A stretch of DNA of 7,642 nucleotides from Pseudomonadota bacterium. Lineage in GTDB: Bacteria > Pseudomonadota > Alphaproteobacteria > Rhizobiales > Xanthobacteraceae. A program made the position numbers and the translations under genes. Each line of letters opens with the position of its first letter. Position 1 is the stretch's first letter. Positions 5,435 through 7,642 of the stretch are shown here, in pieces. Location of the stretch: positions 1 through 7,642 of the forward strand of contig JAEVZN010000411.1 in NCBI GenBank assembly GCA_023392205.1, in the 5' to 3' direction. Under the pieces are notes generated by a model. The model searched no databases. It saw only the letters and a program-made list of their open reading frames with translations, and was not told the origin of the DNA.

Positions 5435-6667
5435 TCAGCGCTTGGTGTAGGAGGGTGCCGGCCATTCCACCTTGGCGTTGGTGGCGCCTTTCGGTGCGAC
5501 CGTCACGAGCTTGCCGCCCCGGTTCTGGATCGCCGAATTGCGCAGCTTGTCGTTCTGGCCCTTCTCATTGAACATGATGCCGGGTCCGGGCGACACGTTG
5601 TCGGTGATGTTGGTCGCACGGATCGCGTCGGCCAGCGCCTTCGGATCAGTCGAGCCCGCCCGCTTGTAGGCATCGGCCGCGACCAGCAGCGCCTCGAAGG
5701 TGTAGATCTGATTGGTGTTCAGATTGACGTCCGGATGCGCCTTGGCCAGTGCCGCCTCCAGCGCCTTGGACAGTTTCTTGTTCGGGTCGTACCAGGGCAC
5801 GAAGCTGATCGGCCCGTCCGAGAGTTTGCCGAGCGTCTTGATATACTGGTCTTCATACCAGCCCGGCCCCATCGAAAGCACGCCCATGCCGTCCCAGCGC
5901 TGCTTCACCAGTTCGCGTGTGAGCAGAATCGCATCGTTCAGGCGGCTGACCACCAGCAAGGCTTCCGCGCCTGTGCCCTTGGCCTTGGAAATCTCCACCG
6001 AGAGATCGCGTGCCTTGGGATCGTAGGCGATGGTTTCGACGATCTTGTAGGGCATGTCGGACTTGGCATGAATCGCTGCCGAGCCCTTCTGCATCGCGGT
6101 GCCGAAGGTGTCGTTCACATGCAGGAAGGCGACAGTCTTCGGGGCCTTGCCGGTTTCCGCGAATATTTCCTTCTGATTGGCAAACCCGTCGCCGAGAATC
6201 GTGCCGGCCACCGGGAAATTGCGAAACACGAACTTGTAGCCCTGCTCGGTGATCGGCGGGGCCGCTGCAATGTTGATGACGTAAGGAATACCGCGCTGCT
6301 CGGCCACCTGCGCAATGGCCGTGGACTGGCCTGAATCGAAAGCGCCGACCAGAAGCTGCGCACCTTCGTTGATCAGCTTCTCGGCCTGCGCACGCGCGAT
6401 CTGCACGTCCGATTCTGTATCGCCATTGATGATTTCCAGATTCGGCATGCCGATATCCTTCAGGATACCGGGGGTGACATCGACGCCGCGCTGGCAATCC
6501 TGGCCGATGCCGGCCTGCACGCCAGAACGCGGCAGCAATACGCCGACTTTCAGTGCGGAGCCTTGGCCGCGAACGATGTTAAACGGAGCGGTGCCCGCAA
6601 TCAGACCGGCGGCCCCAAGGCCAGCGGTGAATGTACGGCGCGACACGCGCGAAAGGCGCTTGCTCAT
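5435..6667 (-). CDS. Tat-exported periplasmic substrate-binding protein (Peripla_BP_6, LivJ/LivK-like)
   Basis: A 410-residue binding protein that captures the substrate in the periplasm and delivers it to LivHM. The N-terminus carries a twin-arginine signal, SRRTFT (residues 9-14), followed by a weakly hydrophobic Ala/Gly stretch (15-27). No textbook AxA site is seen; Gly-Ser-Ala at 36-38 is a possible cleavage point. The mature part begins LKVGVLLPRSG, and DSGQSTAIAQVAEQRGIPYV and HVNDTFGTAMQKG fit the type I binding fold. Substrate is not readable: family members bind branched-chain amino acids, amides or aromatic acids such as benzoate and hydroxycinnamates, and the HPPD and MarR neighbours favour an aromatic one. 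The ATG at 6667 has a perfect GGAGG 8 nt upstream; the frame stays open to 6802 but that extension lacks a signal sequence. First gene of the operon. Confidence 0.93.
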   Translation of the reverse strand: MSKRLSRVSRRTFTAGLGAAGLIAGTAPFNIVRGQGSALKVGVLLPRSGVQAGIGQDCQRGVDVTPGILKDIGMPNLEIINGDTESDVQIARAQAEKLINEGAQLLVGAFDSGQSTAIAQVAEQRGIPYVINIAAAPPITEQGYKFVFRNFPVAGTILGDGFANQKEIFAETGKAPKTVAFLHVNDTFGTAMQKGSAAIHAKSDMPYKIVETIAYDPKARDLSVEISKAKGTGAEALLVVSRLNDAILLTRELVKQRWDGMGVLSMGPGWYEDQYIKTLGKLSDGPISFVPWYDPNKKLSKALEAALAKAHPDVNLNTNQIYTFEALLVAADAYKRAGSTDPKALADAIRATNITDNVSPGPGIMFNEKGQNDKLRNSAIQNRGGKLVTVAPKGATNAKVEWPAPSYTKR

Positions 6668-6675
6668 TTCAATAA

Positions 6676-6680
6676 CCTCC
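6676..6680 (-). promoter_or_regulatory. Strong Shine-Dalgarno of the binding-protein gene
   Basis: GGAGG on the minus strand (within GGGAGG) lies 8 nt before the ATG at 6667 and sets the start immediately ahead of the Tat signal, rejecting a 45-residue longer version. A small hairpin (6687-6702) stands 6 nt upstream of it. Confidence 0.85.
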
Positions 6681-6686
6681 CTCACT

Positions 6687-6702
6687 GGTCCCACAGGGGA
6701 CC
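6687..6702 (-). promoter_or_regulatory. Leader hairpin next to the binding-protein ribosome site
   Basis: A perfect 6-bp inverted repeat, GGTCCC and GGGACC, with a 4-nt loop. On the minus-strand transcript it ends just 5' of the GGGAGG ribosome site. It does not itself sequester the site; it could mark leader structure or protect the 5' end. The function is inferred from position only. Confidence 0.4.
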
Positions 6703-6747
6703 TTGGTTTGATCCCTTTTTCTTCCGGTTGGGCCAAACTTGCAATGG

Positions 6748-6775
6748 CTCCCGTACGCCTGCGGCGTTGTGGGAG
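6748..6775 (-). promoter_or_regulatory. Second leader hairpin of the binding-protein operon
   Basis: Outer arms CTCCC (6748-6752) and GGGAG (6771-6775) enclose inner arms ACGCC (6755-6759) and GGCGT (6763-6767) with a 3-nt loop, separated by a small internal loop (2 and 3 nt). If transcription starts near 6842 this lies in the untranslated leader. I recognise no known riboswitch or leader family here. Confidence 0.35.
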
Positions 6776-6800
6776 GGCTCGCATGGCCCCGTTCAAGTGC

Positions 6801-6817
6801 ATTGCAGCATTTGCAAT
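6801..6817. promoter_or_regulatory. Inverted repeat, secondary operator candidate
   Basis: ATTGCA and TGCAAT are perfect 6-bp arms around a 5-nt spacer, 17 bp in all, a size suited to a dimeric winged-helix regulator. It lies just downstream of the predicted start of binding-protein transcription, where a bound protein would block it. No sequence similarity to the larger repeat at 6871-6894 is apparent, so a different regulator or chance is possible. Confidence 0.3.
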
Positions 6818-6848
6818 ACGGGGACGGCGGCCTTGGCCTTTGCGCGGG

Positions 6849-6878
6849 ATTGTTGTTTATTCCAATTAGTGTCGTCAA
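6849..6878 (-). promoter_or_regulatory. Candidate promoter of the transporter operon
   Basis: On the minus strand TTGACG (6878 to 6873, five of six matches to TTGACA) is followed after 18 nt by AACAAT (6854 to 6849, four of six to TATAAT). The predicted start is near 6842, giving a leader of about 175 nt to the ATG at 6667. The -35 box falls within the left arm of the inverted repeat at 6871-6894, which would make it repressible by a protein bound there. No equally good plus-strand promoter for the MarR gene stands out, though it must lie in or beside the same segment. Confidence 0.35.
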
Positions 6879-6894
6879 CAACTAGTTTGACGAC
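6871..6894. promoter_or_regulatory. Inverted repeat in the divergent control region, probable MarR operator
   Basis: GTCGTCAA (6871-6878) and TTGACGAC (6887-6894) are perfect 8-bp arms with an 8-bp spacer; the centre also contains the small palindrome AACTAGTT (6880-6887). It lies 28 nt before the MarR start and overlaps the predicted -35 of the divergently transcribed importer operon. MarR proteins commonly repress themselves and a divergent target from one such palindrome, so this is the best operator candidate in the window. Confidence 0.55.
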
Positions 6895-6910
6895 CAACGC
6901 CTGACCAGCC

Positions 6911-6915
6911 GGGAG
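6911..6915 (+). promoter_or_regulatory. Shine-Dalgarno supporting the TTG start of the MarR gene
   Basis: GGGAG lies 7 nt before the TTG at 6923. The rival GTG at 6935 has GGAGG only 2 nt upstream, which is too close, and the first in-frame ATG (7031) would remove the start of the dimerisation helix. This favours the TTG start. Confidence 0.5.
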
Positions 6916-6922
6916 CATTGCG

Positions 6923-7417
6923 TTGCGGGAGGACGTGCAGGAAGCAGGCGCTGCGGCATCGACCAAAACGGACCGCAAGGACCGGCGCGACATCGCACTC
7001 GACGTCCTTACGGGACATCTCGGTTATGCGATGAGGCGCGCCCAAGTCTATATATTTCAGGACTTTATCCGCACCCTGGCGCCGATCGATATCCGGCCTG
7101 CGCAATACTCGGTGTTGATTGTGATTGGCGCCAATCCCGGCCTGTCGCAGGCAGAACTCGCCGACCGGCTCGGCATCGAGCGAGCGCGGCTTGTGCATAT
7201 GCTCGATGGATTGCAAAGCCGCGGCCTGACCGAACGACTGCCCTCGCCCACCGACCGGCGCACCCATGCCCTGCAATTGACCCGTGAGGGGCAGCGGGTG
7301 CTCAAGCGCGCCAAGGCGCTGGCCGCGCGGCACGAGAAGCGTCTGTCCGCCAAGATGGGCGAAGATGCGCGCGCGCAAGTGCTCGACCTCCTGCAGGTCT
7401 TTGTGGCGGGGAAATAG
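6923..7417 (+). CDS. MarR-family transcriptional regulator
   Basis: A 164-residue cytosolic DNA-binding repressor-type protein. Residues 24-54 form the N-terminal dimerisation helix region (LGYAMRRAQVYIFQDF). The winged helix-turn-helix runs from LSQAELADRLGI (74-85) to the recognition helix ERARLVHMLDGLQSRGL (86-102). The wing is RLPSPTDRRTHALQLT (105-120), with the family's Asp-Arg-Arg at 111-113. The C-terminal helices (121-164) complete the dimer interface. Such proteins usually lose DNA affinity on binding an aromatic acid or CoA ester. The start is TTG at 6923 by ribosome-site spacing; GTG at 6935 is the alternative. It is divergent from the importer operon across 255 nt holding a probable operator, and convergent with the HPPD gene, so the importer and the regulator itself are the likeliest targets; HPPD might also be one. 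The ligand is unknown. Confidence 0.92.
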   Translation: MREDVQEAGAAASTKTDRKDRRDIALDVLTGHLGYAMRRAQVYIFQDFIRTLAPIDIRPAQYSVLIVIGANPGLSQAELADRLGIERARLVHMLDGLQSRGLTERLPSPTDRRTHALQLTREGQRVLKRAKALAARHEKRLSAKMGEDARAQVLDLLQVFVAGK

Positions 7418-7432
7418 ACTACCCCCTATGCC

Positions 7433-7459
7433 GAGGCCCGCGCGAGACGCGCGAGCCTC
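7433..7459. terminator. Hairpin between convergent MarR and HPPD genes, possible terminator
   Basis: GAGGC (7433-7437) pairs with GCCTC (7455-7459), and inside it CGCGCG (7439-7444) pairs with CGCGCG (7448-7453), separated by one C-A mismatch and closed by a 3-nt loop. It sits in the 78-nt gap between two convergent stop codons, the expected place for a bidirectional terminator, but neither strand has a T tract. It may work with Rho or only stabilise 3' ends. Confidence 0.45.
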
Positions 7460-7495
7460 AATCGATCACAACCATGCTCGCGATGAACGCAGACG

Positions 7496-7642
7496 TTACG
7501 CCGCGCTCTTTTCGTCTTTCAACACGCCGCGGCGAATCTGGTCTTCTTCGATCGATTCGATCAACGCGCGGAAATTGCCCTCGCCAAAACCGTCATCGCC
7601 CTTGCGCTGGATGAATTCGAAGAAGATCGGGCCGAGCACGGT
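7496..7642 (-). CDS. hpd: 4-hydroxyphenylpyruvate dioxygenase, C-terminal end (partial)
   Basis: Only the last 48 codons and the stop are in the window; the gene runs off the right edge. The residues [20 protein letters not shown], followed by [18 protein letters not shown], are the highly conserved C-terminus of HPPD. This non-haem iron dioxygenase converts 4-hydroxyphenylpyruvate to homogentisate, releasing CO2, in tyrosine breakdown. The Glu of IFFEF (codon 7616-7618) corresponds to the third iron ligand of the family's His-His-Glu set, and the short Ala-rich tail after RRGVL is usual. It converges with the MarR gene, so its promoter lies outside. Its presence is the firmest pointer to aromatic catabolism in this locus. 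Close paralogues such as hydroxymandelate synthase share the fold, but this C-terminal block is much nearer HPPD. Confidence 0.93.
   Translation of the reverse strand, partial: TVLGPIFFEFIQRKGDDGFGEGNFRALIESIEEDQIRRGVLKDEKSAA

Noticed and set aside
3599..5571. Two long plus-strand open frames (298 and 359 codons) opposite livM and livH
   Set aside because: They are rich in His, Asp, Arg and Gln, the usual antisense image of hydrophobic GC-rich membrane genes; no start signal or family motif, and the minus-strand genes are certain.
6668..6802. 45-residue N-terminal extension of the binding protein
   Set aside because: The Tat signal must lie near the N-terminus, and GGAGG is ideally placed for the ATG at 6667.
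6669..6881. 70-codon minus-strand frame ending just before the binding-protein ATG, as a possible leader peptide
   Set aside because: Its TTG start lies upstream of the predicted transcription start, it has no ribosome site, and its composition looks random.

Overview
The window reads as chromosomal DNA of a GC-rich alphaproteobacterium, most likely of the order Hyphomicrobiales (Bradyrhizobium/Rhodopseudomonas/Afipia-like). The basis is the strongly GC-biased third codon positions, the protein families, and their arrangement as a solute-binding protein plus LivHMGF transporter next to aromatic-ring catabolism genes. This assignment comes from reading the sequence, not from a search.

Layout. 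(1) 135-836, plus strand: a short FAH-family hydrolase resembling fumarylpyruvate hydrolases, with an extended -10 promoter in front and a clear intrinsic terminator behind. (2) 900-1526, minus strand, convergent with it: a beta-class glutathione S-transferase with catalytic Cys10. (3) 1734-2039, plus strand: a small unrecognised protein whose N-terminus is four pentapeptide repeats. (4) 2050-6667, minus strand: a complete five-gene branched-chain/aromatic-type ABC importer, transcribed in the order Tat-exported binding protein, hairpin, livH, livM, livG, livF. The last four genes are translationally coupled by 1-4 nt overlaps. (5) 6668-6922: a divergent control region with two inverted repeats, a candidate promoter and leader hairpins. 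(6) 6923-7417, plus strand: a MarR-type regulator. (7) 7496-7642, minus strand: the C-terminal end of 4-hydroxyphenylpyruvate dioxygenase, cut by the window edge.

How they may work together (inference). HPPD makes homogentisate from tyrosine-derived 4-hydroxyphenylpyruvate. FAH-type hydrolases act at the end of ring-cleavage pathways, and GSTs can isomerise or detoxify intermediates. An importer of the HAAT family divergently transcribed from a MarR regulator, next to HPPD, suggests uptake of an aromatic acid or aromatic amino acid controlled by that regulator. The sequence does not fix the substrate, and a branched-chain amino acid importer remains possible.

I see no mobile elements, CRISPR arrays, tRNA or rRNA genes. 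The most interesting points are the predicted asymmetric ATPase pair (LivG with a degenerate signature loop, LivF with Gln at the switch-histidine position), the MarR operator candidate, and the hairpins around the binding-protein gene. I found no convincing evidence of a wholly new system; most of the window is an ordinary catabolic/transport locus.
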